This document shows, one piece after another, positions 16,626 through 24,844 of a DNA stretch of 64,000 nucleotides (position 1 is the stretch's first letter; each line of letters opens with the position of its first letter). The notes beneath the pieces were generated by a model. The model saw only the letters and a program-made list of their open reading frames with translations, was not told the DNA's origin and searched no databases. A program made the position numbers and the translations under genes. The DNA comes from Clostridia bacterium (GTDB lineage Bacteria; Bacillota; Clostridia; UBA1381): contig CAADTH010000004.1 of NCBI GenBank assembly GCA_900751885.1, positions 1 through 64,000 of the forward strand, given 5' to 3'.

Positions 16626-17780
16626 TTATTGTCCGTCCTCACCGAGCACCAGCGAAACCGTCATCAAATCCGTATCACGGTATATCACCAGCTCAAGAGT
16701 ATCGCCCGGCTTGTATTGATCCCTGATTTCGTTGATTTCCTGCACGGATTTTACAGACTTTCCTTCTACCTTGACAATCAAATCATCCGGCTTAATTCCT
16801 GCCTTTTCCGCAGGTCCGCCTGATACGACGGTTGCAACCAGGACACCGTATGGTGCATCGCTTCCCGTGAGTCCGATAATCGGTCTGCCCGACACGCGTC
16901 CATCGGTCCGAAGAGAGTCGATAATCGGTTTTGCCTCACTGATTGGGATGGCAAAGCCAATCCCCTCGACGTCAGTGGATGCCATTTTTACCGTGTTGAT
17001 CCCAATCACCTCGCCATAGCAGTTGACAAGCGCACCACCAGAATTACCCGGGTTGATGGAGGCGTCTGTCTGAATGAGATTGAGCTTTTTCCCTTGCATG
17101 GTAAGTGTCCGGTTCGTGGCGCTTACGACACCTGCTGTCACAGAGCCTGCAAGCTCCTGACCCAAGGGATTTCCAATTGCCACCGCGAGTTCCCCGACCT
17201 TCACCGCACCGGAATCCCCCAGCGCCGCCGCCGTGAGTCCGCTCGCCTCCACCTTGAGCACAGCAAGGTCTGTCCGCTCATCGCTACCCACGATTTTCGC
17301 GTCATATTCCTCCTGCGTATTTAAAATCACCTTCACATTGGTTGCATTCTCAATCACGTGATTATTTGTGACAATATACCCATCCTCACTGATAATCACA
17401 CCCGAACCGCTCCCAAGGTCAATGGTCTGATTCAAAAATCCACCGACGCTTCCCCTGTTGATGATGCCTACAACGCTGGGACCTACCTTTTCATTGATTT
17501 GTGCGACAGAAAGTGCATTCTCATCATTCGGATTGATGAGGCTTCCAATATCTGTGCGTGGGCGGTCGTCATTGACATAGGACCCCACTGAAACCGCCTT
17601 AAAGCGCGGTATCACTGCCAAAGAAAACATCAGCATACACACCGTGCAGGTTGCCAGCGATGTAATCAGCGCAACCAGCCATGGGCGGCTTTTTTTCTGC
17701 CGCTTCTCTTGATACGGAACAAGCGCATAGGGAGAGTTTACCTCATGCTCTTCCTCCGGGTACCACCGGTATTCATTCAT
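16626..17780 (-). CDS. htrA: HtrA/DegP-like membrane-anchored serine protease
   Basis: A 384-residue protein. I prefer the ATG at 17780 (MNEYRWYP) with GGGGTGGAG upstream; an in-frame GTG lies four codons earlier. One membrane segment at about 35-57 anchors it. The catalytic triad is visible: His in TNNHVIENA, Asp in ERTDLAVLKV and Ser in INPGNSGGALVN. A PDZ domain fills about residues 290-380 (GGPAEKAGIKPDDLIVKV). It degrades misfolded exported proteins. It lies downstream of the two-component operon on the same strand. A direct repeat resembling a PhoP-type box at 17878-17894 precedes it, so the response regulator next door may control it. Confidence 0.93.
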   Translation of the reverse strand: MNEYRWYPEEEHEVNSPYALVPYQEKRQKKSRPWLVALITSLATCTVCMLMFSLAVIPRFKAVSVGSYVNDDRPRTDIGSLINPNDENALSVAQINEKVGPSVVGIINRGSVGGFLNQTIDLGSGSGVIISEDGYIVTNNHVIENATNVKVILNTQEEYDAKIVGSDERTDLAVLKVEASGLTAAALGDSGAVKVGELAVAIGNPLGQELAGSVTAGVVSATNRTLTMQGKKLNLIQTDASINPGNSGGALVNCYGEVIGINTVKMASTDVEGIGFAIPISEAKPIIDSLRTDGRVSGRPIIGLTGSDAPYGVLVATVVSGGPAEKAGIKPDDLIVKVEGKSVKSVQEINEIRDQYKPGDTLELVIYRDTDLMTVSLVLGEDGQ

Positions 17781-17877
17781 ATCTATCTCCACCCCATCTA
17801 TCTTAATCTCGTTTCTGTCTCCATTTTTCCTGCATGATGAATCATAATTTCATTATAGCCTACAAGTTTTTCAAGTA

Positions 17878-17894
17878 TGTGAACAAAGTGTAAA
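17878..17894 (-). promoter_or_regulatory. Direct repeat like an OmpR/PhoP-type response-regulator site
   Basis: Minus strand TTTACA, five bases, TTCACA: two half-sites with an 11-base period. This matches the TT(A/C/T)ACA direct-repeat form bound by Bacillus PhoP-class regulators. It lies just past the histidine kinase stop, about 98-114 bases upstream of htrA. TATAAT follows about 20 bases downstream of the second half-site. The sequence pattern is seen; regulator binding is inferred. Confidence 0.45.
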
Positions 17895-17896
17895 CT

Positions 17897-19321
17897 TTAT
17901 GCCTTTTCCAAGGTAAAGGTGAATTTTGTATACTTTACATTGTCACGTCCCTTGACTGGATTGCTTTCCACCCATATGCTCTGGTTGTGGCAGGTTAAAA
18001 TATTTTTTACGAACGAAAGTCCAAGTCCTGCCCCCATTTTATCGTTGCTGCGCGACTTGTCGGTTTTATAGAACCGGTCGAAAATATTGCGAAGTTCGCC
18101 CTGCTCGATGCCCAAACCCAAATTTCCGACCTCCACCTGCACATGTCCGCTGATATATCGCACGCTGATGGTGATGGTTGTGTTGTCATAGCTGAATTTC
18201 ACTGCATTATCCAACAGATTGATGACGACACGCCAAATGGAATCCTGGTCAATCATGACCATCATCACGTCTTTTTCAAAATCCACATTCAGTTCTAAAT
18301 TTTTGGCGCTGATTCTCTGCTCCATCTGGATAATCGCGCGGCAGATGATCTCATTGATATTACACTCTTCCATATGCAGCCTATACTCTGGTGACTGCAT
18401 CTTTGACATTTCCAGCATATCGCTGACAAGACGGGAGAGTCTCTGCGTTTCATCAAGCACAATCTGAAGATATTCCTTCTGCCTGTCCTCCGGAATCGTA
18501 TGGTCCAAAATCCCCTGCACAAACCCGGAAATAGACGTCATTGGTGTCCGAAGCTCATGCGAAATATCGCTGATGAAGCTGGAACGCACTTTTTCCACCC
18601 TCTCCAGAGAATCCGCCATGAAATTGAAGCTCGATGCAAGCTGTCCGATTTCATCACTCGAGGAAACCTCGACTCTCTGGTCAAACTTTCCAGACGCAAT
18701 ATCCATCGCCGCCCGGTTCACGCGTTTGATTGGCTTGGAAATGCGGCGTGACTGGAAATAAATCAGCACAAACGCAAGGCAAATCGACAGAGATGCGGAC
18801 ACGAGAAACATCCCAACAATCTCTGTCACCGATCGGTTTAGACTCGGCGTCATGGTATTGAAAAACATCCCACCCACAATGTCATTGTTATACACAATCG
18901 GAATGCCGATTGTCAGCACGGTCTTTCTGTAAAAGTCTCCGAAGGTGCCGCGCTTTTTGATAATTTTCCCCTGCAGCACATCATCCACATACCCCTGCGG
19001 CGCGGCATAGACTGCATTTGTCGAAGCAAACACCGTGCCGGACTGATTGACAATCGTGATATCCGCGTCTACAAACTCACTCCATATCTTGAGTGTATTG
19101 TTATAAATCGCATTGTAGCGCATATCATGATTTTCAATCTGCAAGTCAATTGTCATCTCTTCAATGCTCCTACTTGCCTTTAGAACCGTGTCATACTGCT
19201 TTTCCGTAGTATAATTGATGACAAAGGCAGTCAGGGAGATGGAAATGGCCAAAAACATCATAATCAGGATGATGGCATTTGTCCAAAACAGCCGCTCAAA
19301 AATACTTTTAAATACTTTCAT
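17897..19321 (-). CDS. Membrane sensor histidine kinase
   Basis: A 474-residue sensor kinase. The first membrane segment is at about 13-35 and the second at about 168-190; the 130 residues between them are outside the cell and look like a PAS-type sensor. HAMP follows at about 190-245. The H-box SFISDISHELRTPMTSISGF carries the phospho-accepting His. The N-box is DSIWRVVINLLDNAVKFS, and the G-box contains GAGLGLSFVKN. The gene begins two bases after the response regulator stop, so they form an operon. The overall plan resembles PhoR/WalK/CssS-type kinases. With htrA downstream, sensing of envelope stress is a reasonable guess, but the signal is unknown. Confidence 0.93.
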   Translation of the reverse strand: MKVFKSIFERLFWTNAIILIMMFLAISISLTAFVINYTTEKQYDTVLKASRSIEEMTIDLQIENHDMRYNAIYNNTLKIWSEFVDADITIVNQSGTVFASTNAVYAAPQGYVDDVLQGKIIKKRGTFGDFYRKTVLTIGIPIVYNNDIVGGMFFNTMTPSLNRSVTEIVGMFLVSASLSICLAFVLIYFQSRRISKPIKRVNRAAMDIASGKFDQRVEVSSSDEIGQLASSFNFMADSLERVEKVRSSFISDISHELRTPMTSISGFVQGILDHTIPEDRQKEYLQIVLDETQRLSRLVSDMLEMSKMQSPEYRLHMEECNINEIICRAIIQMEQRISAKNLELNVDFEKDVMMVMIDQDSIWRVVINLLDNAVKFSYDNTTITISVRYISGHVQVEVGNLGLGIEQGELRNIFDRFYKTDKSRSNDKMGAGLGLSFVKNILTCHNQSIWVESNPVKGRDNVKYTKFTFTLEKA

Positions 19322-19323
19322 GG

Positions 19324-20010
19324 TTATCTCACTTCGAATTTATATCCAACGCCCCACACAGTCTTTAATTGCCAGTTGCCTTCCATTCCCTCAAGTTTTT
19401 CGCGAAGCCGCTTGATGTGTACATCCACCGTACGCGAGTCGCCAAAGTAATCAAAACCCCATACCTCCTCCAAAAGCTGTTCTCTTGTAAACACCCTGTT
19501 TGGATTGGAGGCAAGAAAATATAAAAGCTCCAGCTCCTTCGGCGGAATTTCCACGATATTCCCAGCCAGCTTCAGCTCATAATTCGATAAATTGATGGTT
19601 AAATTCGGGTATACCAGCTCCTTCGCCGCCTTTGAGTCGTTCGACTCAGAGCGCCGAAGCACCGCCTTTACCCGTGCGACCAGCTCTTTGGTATCAAACG
19701 GCTTGACCATATAATCATCCGCGCCAAGCTCTAATCCCAGCACCTTGTCGAATGTCTCGCCCTTTGCGGTGAGCATGATAATCGGAATATTGCTAATCCG
19801 GCGGATTTCGCGGCACACCTGCCAGCCGTCCATGCCGGGAAGCATGATATCTAAAATCACCAGTGACGGCGCCTCCTCCTTAAACAGCTCCAGCGCTCGC
19901 TGACCATTGTATGCGATTGCAGTATCGAATCCTTCCTTTTCCAGATACAGGCGAATCAGCTCGACAATGTTTGTATCATCGTCTACAATCAAAATTTTAT
20001 TGCTTGCCAT
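19324..20010 (-). CDS. OmpR/PhoB family response regulator
   Basis: A 228-residue regulator. The start at 20010 (MASNKILIVDDD) follows AGGAGG; an in-frame upstream start at 20034 lacks a good site. The receiver domain (1-118) has the acidic pair in IVDDD, the phospho-Asp in LVILDIMLPGMDG, Thr in IIMLTAKG and Lys in DYMVKPFD. The winged-helix domain (about 130-228) has VFTREQLLEEVWGFDYFGDS and VDVHIKRLREKL. It forms a pair with the kinase that begins two bases after its stop. Its DNA site is unknown; the TTTACA/TTCACA repeat upstream of htrA is a candidate. Confidence 0.95.
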   Translation of the reverse strand: MASNKILIVDDDTNIVELIRLYLEKEGFDTAIAYNGQRALELFKEEAPSLVILDIMLPGMDGWQVCREIRRISNIPIIMLTAKGETFDKVLGLELGADDYMVKPFDTKELVARVKAVLRRSESNDSKAAKELVYPNLTINLSNYELKLAGNIVEIPPKELELLYFLASNPNRVFTREQLLEEVWGFDYFGDSRTVDVHIKRLREKLEGMEGNWQLKTVWGVGYKFEVR

Positions 20011-20131
20011 GTTTTTTCCTCCTACTTCTGCCACTTAGAATCCTTCCCCAACCGCCGTTTGCGTTTGACACAAAGGCTATGGTGCCAAGCACAAGATACA
20101 AATTCATTATATCATCGTTTTAATTGATTTC

Positions 20132-20204
20132 GGTGTTTTCTCTTTTTTTGATTTTTCCTTCTTAAGTTGCTTGCCTTTCTGGTATGGATAAAAGAGAAAA
20201 CACC
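20132..20204. repeat. 15-bp inverted repeat flanked by 10-bp direct repeats
   Basis: GGTGTTTTCTCTTTT (20132-20146) and its exact complement AAAAGAGAAAACACC (20190-20204) enclose 43 bases. The block is flanked by ATTATATCAT at 20106-20115 and again at 20208-20217. It lies in the divergent region between the response regulator and ychF. It may be an operator, a leader hairpin of the leftward operon, or a small non-autonomous element. Confidence 0.55.
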
Positions 20205-20241
20205 TTTATTATATCATACGGCAGGTAAATAATAAAGAGTG

Positions 20242-20270
20242 TTGCGAAATTCTTTTGCGTGAGATATAAT
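20242..20270 (+). promoter_or_regulatory. Promoter of ychF
   Basis: TTGCGA (20242-20247), 17-base spacer, TATAAT (20265-20270), 35 bases upstream of the ATG at 20306. Confidence 0.75.
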
Positions 20271-20305
20271 GGTAGTACATAGGAAATAGAAGGGATGTTT
20301 CATAG

Positions 20306-21400
20306 ATGAAATTAGGAATTGTAGGGCTTCCGAATGTCGGGAAGTCAACCTTATTCAATGCAATCACACAAGCCGGCGCGGAGTCTGCAAACTATCCATT
20401 TTGCACAATTGAGCCGAATGTCGGAATTGTCGCTGTTCCGGATGAGCGTTTGGACAAGCTCGCCGAACTGTATGACCCGGACAAATACACGCCGGCGGTA
20501 ATCGAATTTGTGGATATCGCAGGGCTTGTGAAGGGTGCGAGCCGTGGGGAAGGGCTTGGGAATAAATTTCTTTCCCACATTCGCGAGGTCGACGCCATCG
20601 TACACGTTGTACGCTGTTTTGAGGACGCCAATATCACGCATGTGGACGGCTCCATCAATCCAATCCGCGATATTGAAACCATCAATCTGGAGCTTGTTTT
20701 TGCGGATTTGGAGAGCATCGACCGCCGCATCGACCGCACAAAAAAGGCAATGAAGGGAGACAAGGCGCTCGCATCGGAGCTGGATTTATTGGAGCGAGTC
20801 AAAAAGACGCTCGAGGAGGGAAAACCTGCCCGAAGCTTGGAATACACGGAAGAGGAAGAGGCTGTGATGAGGGAGATGTCTCTTCTGAGCGCAAAGCCCG
20901 TTCTCTATGCTGCAAATGTGGCAGAGGACGATTTTTCAAAGGGAATCGACCAAAATCAATTTGTCAATCTGGTGCAGGAATTCGCGCAGAGAGAAGGCTC
21001 TGAGGTGATGCCGGTGTCTGCGAAAATCGAGGAGGAAATCGCGGAACTTGACGGTGAGGAGAAAGCTGTTTTTCTCTCTGATTTGGGGATGAGTGAATCA
21101 GGACTTGACCGCCTGATTAAAGCGAGCTACAAGCTTTTGGGGCTCATCAGCTATCTGACCGCCGGAAAACCGGAGGTTCGGGCGTGGACCATCAAAAAAG
21201 GAACCAAGGCGCCTCAGGCAGCCGGGAAAATCCATTCTGATTTTGAAAAAGGCTTTATCCGTGCTGAGGTGGTCGCGTATGACGATTTGATGTCCTCTGG
21301 TTCTATGGCGGCGGCAAAGGAAAAGGGACTTGTCCGCTCGGAGGGGAAGGAATATGTCATGCAGGATGGCGATGTGGTGCTGTTCCGCTTTAACGTATAA
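20306..21400 (+). CDS. ychF: Redox-regulated ATPase YchF
   Basis: A 364-residue Obg-family P-loop ATPase of standard length. The P-loop is GLPNVGKSTLFNAI near the N-terminus, and the Walker B region is FVDIAGLVKGASRGEGLGNKF. The C-terminal TGS domain includes VRAWTIKKGTKAPQAAGKIH. It ends in FRFNV, typical of YchF. Unlike most of its class it uses ATP; it binds ribosomes and is linked to oxidative stress and translation start. It is monocistronic, with its own promoter and terminator. Confidence 0.97.
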   Translation: MKLGIVGLPNVGKSTLFNAITQAGAESANYPFCTIEPNVGIVAVPDERLDKLAELYDPDKYTPAVIEFVDIAGLVKGASRGEGLGNKFLSHIREVDAIVHVVRCFEDANITHVDGSINPIRDIETINLELVFADLESIDRRIDRTKKAMKGDKALASELDLLERVKKTLEEGKPARSLEYTEEEEAVMREMSLLSAKPVLYAANVAEDDFSKGIDQNQFVNLVQEFAQREGSEVMPVSAKIEEEIAELDGEEKAVFLSDLGMSESGLDRLIKASYKLLGLISYLTAGKPEVRAWTIKKGTKAPQAAGKIHSDFEKGFIRAEVVAYDDLMSSGSMAAAKEKGLVRSEGKEYVMQDGDVVLFRFNV

Positions 21401-21409
21401 GGTTGAAAA

Positions 21410-21447
21410 CACGGCAAAAGAAAATCTTTTGCCGTGCTTCTTTTGAC
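21410..21447 (+). terminator. Terminator of ychF
   Basis: CACGGCAAAAGA, AAA loop, TCTTTTGCCGTG, then a T-rich stretch. Confidence 0.88.
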
Positions 21448-21458
21448 TCTATTTTCAG

Positions 21459-21487
21459 TTGACTAATTTTTTTTGATGTGATATACT
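21459..21487 (+). promoter_or_regulatory. Promoter of tRNA-Ser
   Basis: TTGACT (21459-21464), 17-base spacer, TATACT (21482-21487), about 70 bases upstream of the mature tRNA. Confidence 0.75.
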
Positions 21488-21557
21488 AATTAGGCTGTTT
21501 TAGGAAGTAGCACTGTACGGTTTTGTATGGCTTCGTTACTTTCTTGCTTTGATAGTT

Positions 21558-21650
21558 GGAGATGTACCCAAGTGGCTGAAGGGTCCGCACTCGAAATGCG
21601 GTAGGTCGGCTTAAACCGGCGCCAGAGTTCAAATCTCTGCATCTCCGCCA
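21558..21650 (+). tRNA. tRNA-Ser (anticodon CGA)
   Basis: A class II tRNA of 93 nt including the encoded CCA. The acceptor stem is GGAGATG / CATCTCC with discriminator G. The anticodon stem is CCGCA / TGCGG around loop CTCGAAA, giving anticodon CGA. The long variable arm and the GTTCAAATC T-loop are present. It reads UCG codons. Confidence 0.97.
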
Positions 21651-21686
21651 AAAAAGTGGCAAGTCGAAATGACTTGCCACTTTTGT
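21651..21686 (+). terminator. Terminator of tRNA-Ser
   Basis: AAAAGTGGCAAGTC / GACTTGCCACTTTT hairpin directly after the CCA end. Confidence 0.88.
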
Positions 21687-21724
21687 TTATTTGTATCAGC
21701 AATGGTGTGAAAATATTCCCTCCT

Positions 21725-22273
21725 TTAATGGTTCACTTTTGCACCTCTTTTTACAATTCCGTTTTCAAATCTTATATCATAAGTAACAGGGTCAATGAAT
21801 CCAGAGTTTATAAAATATTCAAACGTCTTGCCGTGATACTCTGAGATGTTTGCAGGTTCGCCAAGCAAACTTCTAACTTCCTGCTCTGTTTTGCCGACTA
21901 ATTGATAGTTACGTTCTAAATCCTCTATCATATAAATTCTAAGCTCCTCGTTGTGATTCCATGTTGCTCTATTAAAGCTTGATACATACTCTGTTGCAAC
22001 ATTCAAAATTCCATAGCTTGTCAAGCAAAAAACACCGGTTAACACTAACATGGCAGTTGGTTTCATCCAATTAGACGATAATTTTTTCCTGAAAATAATC
22101 GGTAACACAAAAACCAAAATGGCGAAACATCCAAATACGACTACTAGTCCTCCATTCCAAAAGTGCTGCAGAAGTGTACTGAAAGCAAATGCAAATAAAA
22201 AAATTACTACTATTACAAACCAAGCCAAAGCAAGTATGAGATACAAAAGAGCTGTTCCTATTTTACTAAGCAT
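21725..22273 (-). CDS. Small multi-span membrane protein with C-terminal BamE/SmpA-like region
   Basis: A 182-residue protein. Three hydrophobic segments lie at about 5-35, 40-62 and 72-92. The last 80 residues are soluble and read LERNYQLVGKTEQEVRSLLG, then YFINSGFIDPVTYDIRFENG. This 'G-x-T-x-x-x-V-x-x-L-G-x-P' pattern is like the SmpA/BamE fold found in many small Gram-positive exported proteins. AAAGGAC precedes the ATG. A 38-codon ORF lies 14 bases upstream on the same strand. The function is unknown. Confidence 0.7.
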   Translation of the reverse strand: MLSKIGTALLYLILALAWFVIVVIFLFAFAFSTLLQHFWNGGLVVVFGCFAILVFVLPIIFRKKLSSNWMKPTAMLVLTGVFCLTSYGILNVATEYVSSFNRATWNHNEELRIYMIEDLERNYQLVGKTEQEVRSLLGEPANISEYHGKTFEYFINSGFIDPVTYDIRFENGIVKRGAKVNH

Positions 22274-22287
22274 ACTATTGTCCTTTC

Positions 22288-22404
22288 TTAAAAATCATTT
22301 ATATGAAATACTTTTCTATCAAATCCATTATCAATATAAAACTCTGTACCGGAAATCCAATCGTAGATTGTGGGAACGGTTTCTCCTGTAAAATATTTTT
22401 TCAT
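22288..22404 (-). CDS. Candidate 38-residue protein upstream of the membrane protein
   Basis: ATG at 22404, 38 codons, TAA. The peptide begins MKKYFTGETVPTIYDWISG and continues with TEFYIDNGFDRKVFHINDF. The ribosome binding site is weak (GGGTGAT). It ends 14 bases before the membrane protein gene on the same strand, so it may be its small partner or a remnant of a longer gene. No family is recognised. The rest of 22405-22540 shows no gene. Confidence 0.35.
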   Translation of the reverse strand: MKKYFTGETVPTIYDWISGTEFYIDNGFDRKVFHINDF

Positions 22405-22543
22405 TGTATCACCCGAATCTAATATATCATATCACATCATATACATAGCTATCAAGAGTAGTATCAAATCTAATACTATCCTTTGAACTGAAACATATAT
22501 TATCTTTTTTATACAAATTCCTACAAAATTTATCACTAACATA

Positions 22544-22573
22544 AAACAACACGGATACGTATCCGTGTTGTTT
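22544..22573. terminator. Terminator of the GH4 glycosidase gene
   Basis: Perfect palindrome made of AAACAACACGGATAC and its complement, followed by a T-run in either direction. Confidence 0.82.
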
Positions 22574-22580
22574 CTACATA

Positions 22581-23984
22581 CTATTTCATTCCTTCCATTG
22601 ACCAGCCGGGCAAATACTCCTTCGTATTTTCCAGCATCGTAGAAAACAGCGTCTTTGCATCGTCAAATCCAGCGGTCATGAGAGGGTCATTCAAAAATGC
22701 CTGAAAGGCAAGATTTGCGTCTTTATTCAGGGCAGCTGTCAGGATTGTCCTGTGATTCGCGGCGTGGCGCGCTACCATCGCCTGAATCTCGTTTGACAGG
22801 CTCCCGGCGGCGACCGGGCGCACGGTGTTATGCCGGAACACCGCGTTGGTCTCCACTACCGCGCCAATCGGCAGGTTTGCAATCTGCCCGATATTCGGTA
22901 GGTTGACATTGGTAACCAGTGTCCCATATCCTGCCAGCGCCATCATCTGATGGACGCCCTCCTCACCAGTTTTGGAAAGCTCAAACTTCCTTTCCCCAGA
23001 TACCAAATCCGCGCTTTTCTGCCGGCGCTTTTGCAAATCCTCCTTGCGCCATTGGACGGTTGTCAGTCCGAACATCCATTCCTTCACGGTTTCTGGGTCT
23101 TTTAAATACTGCGCTCCCGGCATAAATTCCGCCAAATGACGGTCTCCTGCCGCCGCGACTGCCCCATAGCGCCGAAACAGGTCGAACTTGACACGGTTTG
23201 CGCTCGCAAAGGAATTGTTCATCCAATGCTTTGATTCATCCATAAGATAGCCTGATTCATAATATTTCTCTACGAACTCGCGGTACACCTCCAGCAAATT
23301 GATATCCCGATACCATGCCTCGTCAATCCATGTAAAGTGATTGATGCCGAGCACATTCACAGAGATATCCTGCCGTTTGACATCCTTGATTCCCCTCATC
23401 TCTTCCAGCGCACGCGACAGAAGCTCCTGAGTGCCAAACACCTCATGACAGCATCCAAATGCTTTTATCTTTGGAAACACCTCATATAAGGTCTGCATAC
23501 AGAGCGTCATTGGATTGGTATAATTAATGACCCAAGCGTTCGGCGCATAGTCGCGGATTGCTTCCGCAATCTCAACGTACATCGGAATGGTTCTCAATGC
23601 GCGCATGAGTCCGCCCGGTCCTGCTGTGTCACCCACAGACTGATAAATTCCATACTGCTCCGGCGCATGGACATCCGATTCCATCTCGTCGAATGTACCG
23701 GGAAGAATGGACAGGACAATGAAATCCGCCCCGGACAGCGCTTCTTTCAGGGTATCCACTGCCTGATAGCGCCAATCTCCCTTTGCCCCCTCTATCTGTT
23801 TGACAGCGTTTCCTATCACCTCATTGTGCACTGCCGCCTCTTTGTCAATATCATACAGGCGCACTGTACCATTTAGCGTATCCTGTCCCGCAAGATCGCT
23901 CATCAGCCCCCACGCCCATCCGCGTGAGCCGCCGCCTACATAAGCAATTACAACATCCTCCGCCCGATTTTCATACCGTTTCAC
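22581..23984 (-). CDS. GH4 family NAD/Mn-dependent alpha-glycosidase, probable alpha-galacturonidase
   Basis: A 467-residue protein of glycoside hydrolase family 4, the usual length. It has the N-terminal Rossmann segment IAYVGGGSRGWAWGLMSDLAG, the metal-site motif CCHEVFGTQE, and NVLGINHFTWI. GH4 enzymes use NAD+ and a divalent metal in a redox elimination mechanism. The branch with CHEV includes alpha-glucosidase/alpha-galacturonidase (LplD-like) members. With rhamnogalacturonan lyase, GH105 and an Lpl-type importer nearby, alpha-galacturonidase is the best guess for the substrate. The start codon is GTG at 23984, preceded by AAAGGAGG. A promoter at 24025-24053 and a terminator at 22544 make it monocistronic. 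Confidence 0.85.
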   Translation of the reverse strand: MKRYENRAEDVVIAYVGGGSRGWAWGLMSDLAGQDTLNGTVRLYDIDKEAAVHNEVIGNAVKQIEGAKGDWRYQAVDTLKEALSGADFIVLSILPGTFDEMESDVHAPEQYGIYQSVGDTAGPGGLMRALRTIPMYVEIAEAIRDYAPNAWVINYTNPMTLCMQTLYEVFPKIKAFGCCHEVFGTQELLSRALEEMRGIKDVKRQDISVNVLGINHFTWIDEAWYRDINLLEVYREFVEKYYESGYLMDESKHWMNNSFASANRVKFDLFRRYGAVAAAGDRHLAEFMPGAQYLKDPETVKEWMFGLTTVQWRKEDLQKRRQKSADLVSGERKFELSKTGEEGVHQMMALAGYGTLVTNVNLPNIGQIANLPIGAVVETNAVFRHNTVRPVAAGSLSNEIQAMVARHAANHRTILTAALNKDANLAFQAFLNDPLMTAGFDDAKTLFSTMLENTKEYLPGWSMEGMK

Positions 23985-24024
23985 AAGGGTTCCTCCTTTA
24001 TATCATACAAGTTTTTATACATTT

Positions 24025-24053
24025 ATTGTAGAGTATGAGAAAGAAAAAGTCAA
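24025..24053 (-). promoter_or_regulatory. Promoter of the GH4 gene
   Basis: Minus strand TTGACT (24048-24053), 17-base spacer, TACAAT (24025-24030), about 40 bases upstream of the GTG start. Confidence 0.7.
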
Positions 24054-24169
24054 TTAGAGCGCCGTTGAAAAAATAGGGTAAACTGTTCAAAAAATAGTAT
24101 TCCTTTTTTATGATGCCATCATCCCTTTTTTACTTGAACTGGTTCTTATTTTCTCTTGTTATCTTTTCC

Positions 24170-24198
24170 TTGACAAGCCAAAGGAGATTTGATATAAT
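24170..24198 (+). promoter_or_regulatory. Promoter of the tRNA-Leu/tRNA-Val unit
   Basis: Consensus TTGACA (24170-24175), 17-base spacer, TATAAT (24193-24198), 12 bases upstream of tRNA-Leu. Confidence 0.85.
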
Positions 24199-24210
24199 AC
24201 ATATATTCGT

Positions 24211-24294
24211 GCGGATGTGGCGGAATTGGCAGACGCGCTAGACTTAGGATCTAGTGTCCCCGACGTGCAGGTTCAAGTCCTGTCATCCGCACCA
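24211..24294 (+). tRNA. tRNA-Leu (anticodon TAG)
   Basis: 84 nt with encoded CCA. The acceptor stem is GCGGATG / CATCCGC. The anticodon stem is CTAGA / TCTAG around loop CTTAGGA, giving anticodon TAG (UAG). The variable arm and the GTTCAAGTC T-loop are as expected for leucine tRNA. Confidence 0.97.
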
Positions 24295-24302
24295 CTTTTT
24301 TT

Positions 24303-24323
24303 CTGGCGGTTAGATACCGCCAG
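24303..24323. repeat. Hairpin between the two tRNAs
   Basis: CTGGCGGT, TAGAT, ACCGCCAG. There is no T-run on the plus strand, so it probably acts in processing of the tRNA precursor rather than as a terminator. On the minus strand it has a short T-run. Confidence 0.6.
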
Positions 24324-24336
24324 AAAAAGCTTTTGT

Positions 24337-24413
24337 GGAAGTATAGCTCAGCTGGTTAGAGTATTCGCTTGACGTGCGAAGGGTCGCGGGTTCGAATCCC
24401 TCTACTTCCACCA
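24337..24413 (+). tRNA. tRNA-Val (anticodon GAC)
   Basis: 77 nt with encoded CCA. The acceptor stem is GGAAGTA / TACTTCC. The anticodon stem is TTCGC / GCGAA around loop TTGACGT, giving anticodon GAC. The T-arm contains GTTCGAATC. Confidence 0.96.
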
Positions 24414-24414
24414 T

Positions 24415-24453
24415 ATCGGAACGGACTAAAGTCTGTTCCGATTTTTTATTGCA
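24415..24453 (+). terminator. Terminator of the tRNA unit
   Basis: ATCGGAACGGACT / AGTCTGTTCCGAT hairpin followed by six T, two bases after the CCA of tRNA-Val. Confidence 0.88.
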
Positions 24454-24502
24454 CAAACAATCAATTACCCATGCTATATGGAACAATATGGTTTTACAAA
24501 AA

Positions 24503-24531
24503 TGACCGCCCGATGTAGGCGGTCATTTTTT
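24503..24531 (+). terminator. Second terminator-like hairpin after the tRNAs
   Basis: TGACCGCC, 7-base loop, GGCGGTCA, then seven T. Nothing recognisable is encoded between this and the previous terminator, so it may belong to a lost gene. Confidence 0.7.
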
Positions 24532-24585
24532 TGTCTAATTATCATTTTTAATCGTCATTTGATTTACTCGTTCGTTTTCTTCTCA

Positions 24586-24690
24586 TTAATCGCTAGACAT
24601 ATGCTCTAATGCAAAGTCAATACATTGATTAATAAATTCTCTTCTGCTTAAATTATAGCTTGCCGCAGAAGAATCAATCTTTTTTGTTGG
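24586..24690 (-). pseudogene. C-terminal remnant of a ribbon-helix-helix-like protein
   Basis: Minus-strand reading ends NLSRREFINQCIDFALEHMS and a stop. It has no start codon, and its upstream part runs into the oppositely oriented SLOG remnant. The SRREFINQCIDFALEHM segment matches the second helix region of Arc/CopG-like proteins common on mobile elements of Clostridia. Only about 30-35 residues survive. Confidence 0.55.
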
Positions 24691-24844
24691 ACATAGAGAT
24701 ACGCCAAAAGAAATCAAGCCAGTTCTTTTCGATAGTATAAACAGACACATTATCGAATATGGAGTAAGCGAATTTCATGTAGATCATTGTGGCGCATTTG
24801 ATGTTATGGTCGCCGATGCTTTATGCGAAATAAAAAAGGAGTAC
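24668..24844 (+). pseudogene. N-terminal remnant of a SLOG/DUF1273-like protein
   Basis: Plus-strand reading contains IFFVGHRDTPKEIKPVLFDS and then IEYGVSEFHVDHCGAFDVMV. This is the opening of the SLOG/YpsA-like family (FxGHRD...Y/GGFD). It lacks a start codon, with a stop just upstream. Family similarity ends after about 56 residues, at the stem of the terminator at 24835. The protein is therefore broken at both ends. Confidence 0.6.
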
